From Actinomycetota bacterium (GTDB lineage Bacteria; Actinomycetota; Acidimicrobiia; Acidimicrobiales; Poriferisodalaceae): DNA of 64,000 nucleotides. This document shows positions 34,644 to 41,936 of this stretch, piece by piece (within the stretch, counting starts at the first letter, position 1; each line of letters begins with the position of its first letter). Both the position numbers and the translations under genes were made by a program. The stretch covers positions 62,001 to 126,000 of the forward strand of contig JABABU010000042.1 of NCBI GenBank assembly GCA_014238065.1. The letters run 5' to 3'. The notes under the pieces were generated by a model, which was not told where the DNA came from, searched no databases, and worked only from the letters and a program-made list of their open reading frames with translations.

Positions 34644-35558
34644 ATGGCTGACATCCTCAACGAGGTCGATACACCTCTGGGCGACGGTGAACGCATCCAG
34701 GTGCAGCGTCTTTCGCTGGCGCTTGGTGCCGAGATCACCGGTGTGCAACTCGCGGGCGCGTCAGGCGAAGTGATTGACCGAGTCCGGGATCTCCTCGTCG
34801 AGCACAAAGTGCTCTTCTTCCCCGGCCAGGACATCACGATGGCTGAGCACGTCGCGCTCGGCGCCCGGTTCGGCCCGCTCGAAGGTCACCCGAACCTCAT
34901 CAATCCGTACCCGGATTTCCCCGAGATGTTCGAGTTGGCGGCCAGCCGAGGCGGTATCGCCGACGAGTGGCACTCGGACCTGACTTTCCTGGAATCGCCA
35001 TCGGTGATGTCGGTTCTGAAGATGGTGAAGTGCCCGGAGCTCGGGGGAGAGACGCAGTGGACGAACCTCGAGATGGCCTACGAGCAGTTGTCGGCCCCTA
35101 TGCGCGATCTCGTTGATGGACTGACCGCGATGCACGACGCTCGCGCCCACGGCAAGCCGGAACTCAAGCAGGTGCACCCTGTCGTGCGAGTTCATCCTGT
35201 CAGTGGACGGCGATCGTTGTACGTCAACGAGCATTTCACTGATCGCCTTGTCGAACTCAGTCGAGAAGAGAGCGATGTGCTGCTCCGGCACCTGACTCGA
35301 TGGGTGCACAGTGACAAGTTCACGGTCCGGTACCGGTGGTCGGAGAACACAATCGCAATGTGGGACAACCGCAGCACGCAGCATTTCGTCTTCAACAACG
35401 TCGATGGTGAGCGTGTCGTTCAACGGGTCACGATCATGGGTGACACGGTCCACGGCAATCATCGAAAGTGGCCTGTGTTCACCCGAGGTACCGGAGCATC
35501 ATCACGACTCGACAGAATCGTCGAGGATTACTTCGCAGCGCACCCTGACGAGGCCTGA
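34644..35558 (+). CDS. TauD/TfdA family dioxygenase, 304 aa
   Basis: 2-oxoglutarate/Fe(II) oxygenase related to taurine dioxygenase. The N-terminal LGAEITGVQLAG and KVLFFPGQDITMAEHVALGARFG are typical; WHSDLTF gives the HxD metal pair; MWDNRSTQHFVFN holds the distal His, and VVQRVTIMGD the 2OG-binding Arg. AGGAGGAGACAT precedes the ATG. The family desulfonates taurine or oxidises aryloxy acids or other small acids; no transporter for any such substrate is adjacent, so the substrate is open. Confidence 0.93.
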   Translation: MADILNEVDTPLGDGERIQVQRLSLALGAEITGVQLAGASGEVIDRVRDLLVEHKVLFFPGQDITMAEHVALGARFGPLEGHPNLINPYPDFPEMFELAASRGGIADEWHSDLTFLESPSVMSVLKMVKCPELGGETQWTNLEMAYEQLSAPMRDLVDGLTAMHDARAHGKPELKQVHPVVRVHPVSGRRSLYVNEHFTDRLVELSREESDVLLRHLTRWVHSDKFTVRYRWSENTIAMWDNRSTQHFVFNNVDGERVVQRVTIMGDTVHGNHRKWPVFTRGTGASSRLDRIVEDYFAAHPDEA

Positions 35559-35568
35559 ACGGAGACGG

Positions 35569-36336
35569 TCAGCGGGCGAGCCATCCACCGTCGACGGCCA
35601 ACGTGTGACCGGTGATGTAGCTGCCGGCTTCGGAAGCGAGTAGCAGCAGTGGACCATCGAGTTCGTGCAACTCGCCAGGGCGTCTCATCGGGGTGTTGCG
35701 ACTCACCCAAGTCTGGCCGCTCTCGTTCCCCTCGGCGAGCAAGCCCTCGGTGAGTTCGGTCGCGAAGTAACCAGGAGCGATCGCGTTGACGTTGATGTTG
35801 TACCGGGCCCACTGCAGCGAGAGTTCCCGGGTCAGGTTGACGAGCCCGCCCTTACTAGCGACGTAGGCGGCCTGGGTGTTCGGAGCTGATCCGACGAAAC
35901 CGTGAACGCTGGCGATGTTGATGATCGATCCACAGGTACCTGCTTGGATCATTGCTGCCGCTGCCTTCGAAGCGAGCACGAAGCACGCGTTCAGATTGAC
36001 GTCGATGACATGCCTGAACGATGCAGGGTCTTGCGACTCGGCCTTTTCCGGCGCGTCGCTGATCCCGGCGTTGTTGACAACGATGTCGACAGAGCCGAGG
36101 TCATTCGCGCGTTCGACGAGGCCGGCCAGTTCGTCGTCGTTTCCAACGTCGCATCGGACGGCGTGAACTCGGTCGACATCTGCGGCGAGCACCTCGAGAC
36201 GATCGATCCGTCGCGCTGCAGCAACGACCGTCGCGCCATGACCTGCGAGAGTCCGAGTGAATCGGTCGCCGAACCCGCTGGACGCTCCGGTGACGATCGC
36301 GACCTTTCCTGACAGATCTGGGGAGAGTGAAGACAC
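35569..36336 (-). CDS. Short-chain dehydrogenase/reductase, 255 aa
   Basis: Classical NAD(P)-dependent SDR. The cofactor motif is VTGASSGFGDRF (TGxxxGxG), then VNNAGIS (NNAG), the catalytic Ser in NIASVHG, and YVASKGG with the YxxxK pair. The C-terminal ITGHTLAVDGGWLA is usual. An Ala-Arg-Arg after beta2 (AAARRIDRLE) suggests NADP preference. GTG 36336 lies 6 nt after a TACAGT -10 element. The selenoprotein AhpD gene is 51 bp upstream on the same strand but the SDR appears to have its own promoter. Confidence 0.94.
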   Translation of the reverse strand: MSSLSPDLSGKVAIVTGASSGFGDRFTRTLAGHGATVVAAARRIDRLEVLAADVDRVHAVRCDVGNDDELAGLVERANDLGSVDIVVNNAGISDAPEKAESQDPASFRHVIDVNLNACFVLASKAAAAMIQAGTCGSIINIASVHGFVGSAPNTQAAYVASKGGLVNLTRELSLQWARYNINVNAIAPGYFATELTEGLLAEGNESGQTWVSRNTPMRRPGELHELDGPLLLLASEAGSYITGHTLAVDGGWLAR

Positions 36337-36342
36337 GGCCAG

Positions 36343-36348
36343 ACTGTA
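36343..36348 (-). promoter_or_regulatory. Leaderless-type -10 element of the SDR gene
   Basis: TACAGT ends 6 nt before GTG 36336, in the 51-bp gap behind the AhpD-like selenoprotein gene. Confidence 0.55.
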
Positions 36349-36387
36349 CGTGTAAGAGGAGCGGTCTGAACGTTGTTCAAAGTTGGA

Positions 36388-36945
36388 TCAGTCGTTCGAG
36401 TAGTCGATCCAGGATTCGAGAGGCACGTTGAGGCCGTCGGCGATCCGGTTGACGTAGGCGTAGTACCCGACAACCTCGGTGATGTGCAGGATGTCGGTGT
36501 CACTGTGGCCCGCTGCGCGCATGGCCACCACATCGGCTTCGGCCACGTCCCAGGGTGTCCTGGTGAGCTTGAGGGCATAACGCAGCATCGAGGTCCGACG
36601 GTCACCGATGTCAGCGGCCTCGAAATCGGCCTCGATAGCGGCGAGGAGTTCGTCGTTCTTCAGCAACCGGCGCAGACCGCGCCGGTGATGGGTGATTCAA
36701 TAGTGACACTTGTTGGCCTGACTCACGACGAGCGCAACCATCTCCCGCTCGACCTTACGCAACGTCCTCGTGCCCTTCATGGCCTGCATGTAGAGGGTCT
36801 GATGAGCCCGCATGCTCCCGAGATCGAGGCCATGGATGGCCAGGATGTTGTCGACTCTCCCGTACTCGCGGTCAGCGATCTCGCGGCCGAACTCGCCGAG
36901 TTCGCCCGTCCAGTCGCGGTCGTCCGGTACATCAATCCAAGCCAT
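36388..36945 (-). CDS. Selenoprotein: AhpD-like (carboxymuconolactone decarboxylase-type) protein with CxxU site, 185 aa
   Basis: Two adjacent minus-strand open frames (36945-36697 and 36696-36388) are in the same phase, separated only by UGA at 36699-36697. Read through, they give one 185-residue peroxidase-related AhpD-type protein. The active-site region is EREMVALVVSQANKC-HY-U-ITHH, matching the family's CxYCxxxH, with Cys80, Sec83 and the conserved His86/His87. The upstream MRAHQTLYMQAMKG and downstream TPWDVAEADVVAMRAAGHSD segments are also family-typical. A perfect SECIS hairpin follows the UGA. Start ATG 36945 sits 6 nt after TATCGT. The likely role is thiol-dependent peroxide reduction or related redox chemistry. 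Ordinary annotation would show two fragments. Confidence 0.9.
36666..36686 (-). promoter_or_regulatory. Bacterial SECIS hairpin of the AhpD-like selenoprotein
   Basis: On the transcript, ACCGGCGC pairs perfectly with GCGCCGGU (8 bp, no mismatch) around the five-base loop GGUCU. The loop begins 18 nt after the UGA. From memory, GGUCU is also the apical loop of the E. coli fdhF SECIS element bound by SelB. Confidence 0.85.
36697..36699 (-). other. In-frame UGA read as selenocysteine (AhpD-like gene)
   Basis: Codon 83, at the position of the second, peroxidatic-side Cys of the CxxC motif. The family sequence continues without interruption on both sides. Confidence 0.87.
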
Positions 36946-36951
36946 GGGAAG

Positions 36952-36957
36952 ACGATA
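36952..36957 (-). promoter_or_regulatory. Leaderless-type -10 element of the AhpD-like selenoprotein gene
   Basis: TATCGT ends 6 nt before ATG 36945, with no Shine-Dalgarno sequence. This indicates that the split gene has an intact promoter and is probably expressed. Confidence 0.6.
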
Positions 36958-37138
36958 GACCGACGGTCATGCTCACGAGAGCTTGCTTGACGCGGCCGAC
37001 GAGCACTTCGAGCGGGTCGGGTGCGAAGCCAGGCTCGCCTTGAGCGCCTGCGATCGAACCGGCCGCACTTGTCGCCGCGTTCAGGTCCGGTGTAGACCTC
37101 CGGGTTGCGGCGACCGAGTCCGAGGGAGGGCCCTGGTA

Positions 37139-38689
37139 GTGAGCTGGGAGAAGGAGATCGAGGAACTCCGAAGGCGCGAAGCGTTCGCCGAGGAGATGGG
37201 CGGCCCCGAGAAGGTGGCCAAACAGCACTTCTACGACAAGCTGACGATTCGCGAGAGAGTCGAAGCCATCGTCGACGCGGAGTCATTCCACGAGATCGGC
37301 AAGACCGCGGGCGTCGCGACCTATGACGATGATGGTGAATTGGTCGAGCTTCGTCCGTCGAACTTCGTGTTCGGGACGGCCAGGATCGATGATCGCCCCG
37401 TCATCGTGTCCGGTGACGACTTCACTGTCCGTGGAGGGTCAGCCGACGCGTCGATCGGCGCGAAGCGAGCCACGAGCGAGGGCATGGCCGCTGAGTTGCG
37501 TCTGCCCCACATCCGGCTGATCGACGGCATGGGCGGCGGAGGTTCGGTGAAGACCATCGAGATGGCAGGCCGGACGTACATTCCTGAACTCAGGGGTTGG
37601 CACACGATTGTCCAGCATCTCGGAATCGCACCGTCGGTGTCGCTTGCGCTCGGTTCGGTCGCTGGCATAGGAGCAGCGCGGGTTGCGACATCGCATTACT
37701 CGGTGATCGTGAGGAACACAGCTCAGATGATGATTGCGGGTCCTGCGCTCGTGAAGTGGGCCGCCCTCGGCGACGTCAGCAAGGAAGAACTCGGACACGC
37801 CGACATACATACGAGCAACGGAGCGATCGACGACGCAGCAGATTCAGAAGCCGAGGCCTTCGACATGGCTCGACGTCTCTTGTCGTACCTCCCGACAAAC
37901 GTCGACGAGATCCCGGAACGACTTGAGACGGGCGACGATCCGAGCTACCGGGACGAGTCGCTCATCTCGATCATTCCCAAGAATCCCCGCCAGACCTACG
38001 ACATGAGGACGATCGTCGATTCGGTTGTCGACGAAGACTCGTTCTTCGAGATCGGAAGGAACTGGGGGCAGTCGATCATTACCGGGCTCTGCCGTATCGA
38101 TGGCTACTCAGTGGCGATCTTTGCCGAGGATCCGCGGTTCTACGGTGGGGGCTGGACCTCCGATAGTTGTCGAAAGCTCGTCAGGCTCATTGATCTCGCA
38201 TCGACTTTCCACCTGCCGATCGTGCATCTGGAGGACTGCCCAGGGTTCGTGATCGGAAAACAGGCCGAGGAGGAGGCCGCTATCCGCTACGGCTCGATGG
38301 CCTTGGCCGCTCTTGGCCAGTCACCGTCGCCGTTCGCCTGCGTCGTGGTGCGAAAGGCTTTCGGCGTAGCTGGGGGAGCGAACAAGAAACCAGGTACTTT
38401 CAGCTTCCGATGCGCATGGCCGTCTGGCGACTGGGGATCGTTACCCATCGAGGGCGGCATCGAGGTGGCGTACAAGGCTGATCTAGCCGACAGCGAATCG
38501 CCAGAGGAACTGCTGGCGGACATCACGGACCGTCTGAACAGGGTGCGAAGTCCACATCGATCGGCGGAGTTCTTCGAGATCGAGGAGATCATAGATCCCC
38601 GTGACACCAGAAAAGTGCTCTGCGAGTGGGCTGGTCTCGTTCAGCGTTCGCTTGAGCCGGGCCCGGTGGCATTTCCGTACCGCCCGTAG
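37139..38689 (+). CDS. Acyl-CoA carboxylase carboxyltransferase (beta) subunit, 516 aa
   Basis: The carboxyltransferase subunit of a biotin-dependent acyl-CoA carboxylase (propionyl-/acetyl-/methylcrotonyl-CoA type). It moves carboxylate from biotin to acyl-CoA. Two crotonase-fold halves are seen. The first has KLTIRERVEAIVDAESFHEIG and IDGMGGGGSVKT; the second has ISIIPKNPRQTYDMRTIVDSVVDEDSFFEIG, HLEDCPGFVIGKQAEEEA and RKAFGVAGGANKK. GTG 37139 with GGAGGG 10 nt upstream is chosen; the frame opens earlier without similarity. The biotin carboxylase/carrier subunit is not in the window. Confidence 0.92.
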   Translation: MSWEKEIEELRRREAFAEEMGGPEKVAKQHFYDKLTIRERVEAIVDAESFHEIGKTAGVATYDDDGELVELRPSNFVFGTARIDDRPVIVSGDDFTVRGGSADASIGAKRATSEGMAAELRLPHIRLIDGMGGGGSVKTIEMAGRTYIPELRGWHTIVQHLGIAPSVSLALGSVAGIGAARVATSHYSVIVRNTAQMMIAGPALVKWAALGDVSKEELGHADIHTSNGAIDDAADSEAEAFDMARRLLSYLPTNVDEIPERLETGDDPSYRDESLISIIPKNPRQTYDMRTIVDSVVDEDSFFEIGRNWGQSIITGLCRIDGYSVAIFAEDPRFYGGGWTSDSCRKLVRLIDLASTFHLPIVHLEDCPGFVIGKQAEEEAAIRYGSMALAALGQSPSPFACVVVRKAFGVAGGANKKPGTFSFRCAWPSGDWGSLPIEGGIEVAYKADLADSESPEELLADITDRLNRVRSPHRSAEFFEIEEIIDPRDTRKVLCEWAGLVQRSLEPGPVAFPYRP

Positions 38690-38742
38690 CTGATTCGGTC
38701 TGGAGTTAGAGTCGACGCCACACTGAATCTGGAAGGACAGCC

Positions 38743-39312
38743 ATGCCCGTCGACGAACTCGTTGCCTCGACCCGATCGATCCTCTCGAAGAAGGCAGTCA
38801 TCGAACTCGACCATGAGATCGAGTTGGCGTCAGGGCAGATGTCCCGTCACTTCGTGGACGGCAAGGCCGGATTGTCCGACCCGGACGATCTGAGAGTCGC
38901 GTGCGCGGCAATGGCTGCGCTTGTCGAGGCAACCGGAGTCGAGTACGACGTCGTTGGCGGCCCGACGCTTGGTGCAGACCACATAGCTGTCGGCATCTCC
39001 TATGAGACTGGCAAGGAGTGGTTCTTCGTCCGCAAGGAGCCGAAAGGACGCGGTACCGGCAAGCAGATCGAGGGGGCGAGGATCGGTGAGGGCACGCGTG
39101 TCCTCGTGGTCGAAGACGCGGTGAGCACCGGTGGTTCATTCTTCACAGCCATCGACGTGATCGAAGCGACAGGCGCAATGGTCGTCGCGGCGACGACCCT
39201 CATCGACCGTGGCATCAGCTGCGCCCCGGAGATGGGGCGCAGAGGCATAGCGTTCTGCCCTGTCACCACCTATGCCGACTTCGGCATGGATCCCATCCTC
39301 GCCTCCACGTAG
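38743..39312 (+). CDS. pyrE: Orotate phosphoribosyltransferase (or PyrE-like PRTase), 189 aa
   Basis: Type I phosphoribosyltransferase that joins orotate and PRPP to give OMP. The PRPP-binding motif RVLVVEDAVSTGGS is intact, and FVRKEPKGRGTGKQIEG carries the flexible catalytic loop with conserved Lys residues. The N-terminal LASGQMSRHFVDGKAGL is the usual substrate region. The ATG 38743 has GGAAGGA just upstream. It stands alone, away from other pyr genes. Confidence 0.9.
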   Translation: MPVDELVASTRSILSKKAVIELDHEIELASGQMSRHFVDGKAGLSDPDDLRVACAAMAALVEATGVEYDVVGGPTLGADHIAVGISYETGKEWFFVRKEPKGRGTGKQIEGARIGEGTRVLVVEDAVSTGGSFFTAIDVIEATGAMVVAATTLIDRGISCAPEMGRRGIAFCPVTTYADFGMDPILAST

Positions 39313-39346
39313 CACCCTGCGGAGACGGCGAGGAGTGGTCTATTTG

Positions 39347-39405
39347 GCGCCCGAGCGTTCCATGCCGGGGCGCAACAACAAGATTCGCGCCGTCAACTTG
39401 GCGCG
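39347..39405. terminator. Two hairpins between convergent pyrE and selO
   Basis: GCGCCC pairs with GGGCGC over 39347-39373, and CGCGCC with GGCGCG over 39386-39405 (8-base loop). They lie in the 171-bp convergent gap where both transcripts should end. No T-run follows, so a bidirectional terminator is only a suggestion. Confidence 0.35.
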
Positions 39406-39483
39406 GTGATGTCGAGCGGCATCCGGCCACTATGTCGTCAAGAGACCGTCTGGTACGCCACTGTGAGATCACGTGCTCGCTGC

Positions 39484-41067
39484 TCAGGAGCTACAGGAGA
39501 GCTGGCTGCACCCGGCTCGCTGACGGGCCCACTCTGGACGTTTTTCGGCCAGGTGTTCACGGCCGGACTGCTCGGTGTAGGGGCGCTTCAGCGTGTCGAG
39601 CAGCTCATGAATCTTGGCGAAGTCGCCCCTTTCTGCATCGTCGATCGCGAGCTGAGCAAGGTAGTTCCGAAGGACGAAGCGAGGGTTCGCCTCATTCATT
39701 GTCGAAGCCCGTGTCGATTCGCCGACCCCGGCTGACCTGACGCGCGCGGAGTAGGCCGAGAGCCACCGATCGAGGCGCAGCGTGTAGGCGCTGTCGATCT
39801 GCTCTGGGCGGTAGTGCGCGGCGGTAAGCGCGCCACCAGAGCCGGCTCGATGGATGTCGACGTCGGCCAGCTCGCGAAAGAAGATGGTCATGTCGGTCTC
39901 CACTGACCGGAGGATGCCGATCAACTCGGTCAGCAGTGGCTCGTCGGCCTCCGGGATCCAACGGTCGAGTCCCAGCTTCGCCGCCATCATCGACTGATAG
40001 TGCTCGCTGTATAGGTCAGGGAATGCATCGATGGAAGCCTGAAGCGGCTCGGTATCGTCGATGAGCGGGTGGAGAGCGTTGGCGAGCTGAACGAGATTCC
40101 AGTGCGCAACCTGCGGCTGCTGGCCAAACCGGTACCTACGTTGACCGGCGTCAGTCGTGTTCGGGGTCCAGTCGGGGTCGTAGCCCTCCAGCCAGCCGTA
40201 GGGCCCGTAGTCGATGGTGAGGCCCAATATCGACATGTTGTCGGTGTTCATGACGCCGTGGACAAAGCCGACACGCATCCAGTGGGCCACCATCAGCGCT
40301 GAGGTCGAACAGACCTCGTCGAACATGGCGGCGTAGGCAGCGGGGGAGGGGTCGCCGAGGTGGGCAAAGTGGGTGGTGAGGGTGTGATCGGCCAGCTGCC
40401 GAAGTAATTCGTTGTCGCCTCGGCTGGCGGGCAGTTGGAAGTTTCCGAAGCGAATGAACGAGGGCGCCACACGGCAGACAACGGCGCCAGACTCCCAATC
40501 GGGATTGCCGTCATAGAACATGTCGCGCATCACACGCTCACCTGTCGTCACCAGACTCAGAGCGCGGGTGGTCGGCACTCCGAGATGGAACATTGCCTCG
40601 CTACACAGGAATTCACGTACCGACGATCGCAGCACTGCCAATCCGTCAGCGGTGCGTGAATAGGGGGTCCGGCCCGCGCCTTTCAACTGAATGGCCCAGC
40701 GCTCACCGGCGGAATTGATCACTTCGCCGAGGCCGATGGCTCGCCCGTCGCCGAGTTGACCGGCCCAGTTGCCGAACTGATGGCCGCCATAGCACATGGC
40801 GTGCGGGTCCATGCCGTCGAGGGTGGTGTTGCCCGCCAGCACCGGCAACAGTGCCGTCAGCGAAGCGCCATTGTCAGCAATGCCCAGGTCAGCGGCAACC
40901 TCAGCCGAAAACGCGAGCAGCTGCGGCGCCGAAACCGGAGTCGGATCCACCCGCGAATAGGCAGCTCCGTGGACTTGTCGAGGTGCCCTCGTCGTATCGG
41001 GATCGGCTGGGAGCTGCTCGGTGAACGTGTTGTCGAATGTGAACTCGATGGAGTCGGCCAAAGCCAT
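39484..41067 (-). CDS. selO: SelO/YdiU protein adenylyltransferase, 527 aa
   Basis: Pseudokinase-fold enzyme that transfers AMP from ATP to Ser/Thr/Tyr of redox proteins. Hallmarks are YGGHQFGNWAGQLGDGRAIGLGE, WAIQLKGAGRTPYSRTADG, RSSVREFLCSEAM, VHGVMNTDNMSILGLTIDYGPYGWLE and NLVQLANAL. The C-terminus is GCSQLSCSS. In eukaryotic SelO the Sec sits third from the end (U-S-S), and here that position is Cys, as in most bacteria. TAGCGT ends 6 nt before the ATG at 41067. It converges on pyrE. Confidence 0.95.
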   Translation of the reverse strand: MALADSIEFTFDNTFTEQLPADPDTTRAPRQVHGAAYSRVDPTPVSAPQLLAFSAEVAADLGIADNGASLTALLPVLAGNTTLDGMDPHAMCYGGHQFGNWAGQLGDGRAIGLGEVINSAGERWAIQLKGAGRTPYSRTADGLAVLRSSVREFLCSEAMFHLGVPTTRALSLVTTGERVMRDMFYDGNPDWESGAVVCRVAPSFIRFGNFQLPASRGDNELLRQLADHTLTTHFAHLGDPSPAAYAAMFDEVCSTSALMVAHWMRVGFVHGVMNTDNMSILGLTIDYGPYGWLEGYDPDWTPNTTDAGQRRYRFGQQPQVAHWNLVQLANALHPLIDDTEPLQASIDAFPDLYSEHYQSMMAAKLGLDRWIPEADEPLLTELIGILRSVETDMTIFFRELADVDIHRAGSGGALTAAHYRPEQIDSAYTLRLDRWLSAYSARVRSAGVGESTRASTMNEANPRFVLRNYLAQLAIDDAERGDFAKIHELLDTLKRPYTEQSGREHLAEKRPEWARQRAGCSQLSCSS

Positions 41068-41073
41068 GCTTTT

Positions 41074-41079
41074 ACGCTA
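41074..41079 (-). promoter_or_regulatory. Leaderless-type -10 element of selO
   Basis: TAGCGT on the minus strand ends exactly 6 nt before ATG 41067. No Shine-Dalgarno sequence is present. Confidence 0.6.
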
Positions 41080-41156
41080 CTGCTCGACAGTGGGGACGAG
41101 AACCTCTCAGCTCTTCTAGGGTGTGCCCGCCCACAAGTTTGTGCCGGGAGAAGTTC

Positions 41157-41936
41157 ATGATCGCCGAGACATTCGTCCGGGTTGACGGGACAGGAGAACC
41201 ACTTCTGCTCGTGCACGGTGTCGGTCTCGATCACACCATGTGGGACCCGGTGATGGACCTGCTGGCAGCACGTCGAATGGTTGTTCGCTATGACCTGCTC
41301 GGTCATGGGGACAGCCACGACCCGCCGGGTCCACGAACGCTCGAGGACTTCGTCGGCCAGGCGGTGGCCGTGATCAACGCCATCGATGTCGACGAAACCG
41401 ATGTCGCCGGCCTCTCGATCGGTGCATTGATCGTCGGAGCTCTTGCGTCGCGGCACCCCGACAGAGTGAAAGACGTTGCGCTCCTGAACTCTGTGTTCGA
41501 GCGGAGTCAACAGAGCATCGACGCTGCAGCGGGTCGTCTTGCCGGTGTGAAGCGCCGTGGAATGTCGGCCATGGTCGCGTCGGCACTTGACCGCTGGTTC
41601 ACTGATCTTTGGCGTACCGAGCATCCAGAGGCTGTCGAGCGGCTGGTTCGGGTGCTCGAGAGCAACGACGTCGATGCCTACGCGAAGGCTTACCGGGTGT
41701 TTCTGGAGGGGGACCCGCAGATGCCTGCGGCTGCCTCCGCGATCGAGGCCGAGACGCTCGTGATGACAGGCGAGCTCGATACTGGCTCGACGCCGTCCAT
41801 GACACGGGCATTGGCAGCGGCCATCCCGAATGGGACTGCCCGTGTTCTCGAATCGCTACACCACCTCCCACCGATCGAGGCGCCGCGTACATTTGCTGGC
41901 GCATTACTCGAATTCTTCGACCCGGAAGGCCACTGA
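41157..41936 (+). CDS. Alpha/beta-fold hydrolase, 259 aa
   Basis: Hydrolase related to 3-oxoadipate enol-lactonase and other small alpha/beta hydrolases. LLLVHGVGLDHTMWDPV is the oxyanion-hole segment, YDLLGHGDS follows, GLSIGALI is the nucleophile elbow (catalytic Ser), VMTGELDTGS gives the acid, and LHHLPPIEAP the His. ATG 41157 with GGGAGAAG upstream gives the normal start. Its stop overlaps the aldehyde dehydrogenase start by one base (TGATG), so the two probably act in one catabolic route. Confidence 0.92.
   Translation: MIAETFVRVDGTGEPLLLVHGVGLDHTMWDPVMDLLAARRMVVRYDLLGHGDSHDPPGPRTLEDFVGQAVAVINAIDVDETDVAGLSIGALIVGALASRHPDRVKDVALLNSVFERSQQSIDAAAGRLAGVKRRGMSAMVASALDRWFTDLWRTEHPEAVERLVRVLESNDVDAYAKAYRVFLEGDPQMPAAASAIEAETLVMTGELDTGSTPSMTRALAAAIPNGTARVLESLHHLPPIEAPRTFAGALLEFFDPEGH

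Noticed and set aside
36388-36945. Two separate small genes or a frameshifted pseudogene at the AhpD locus
   Set aside because: The halves are in the same phase with only one UGA between, at the active-site Cys, followed by a SECIS hairpin; decay would not produce this.
36373-36990. A 205-codon plus-strand open frame over the AhpD-like gene
   Set aside because: Shadow frame; the minus strand has the family protein when its UGA is read through.
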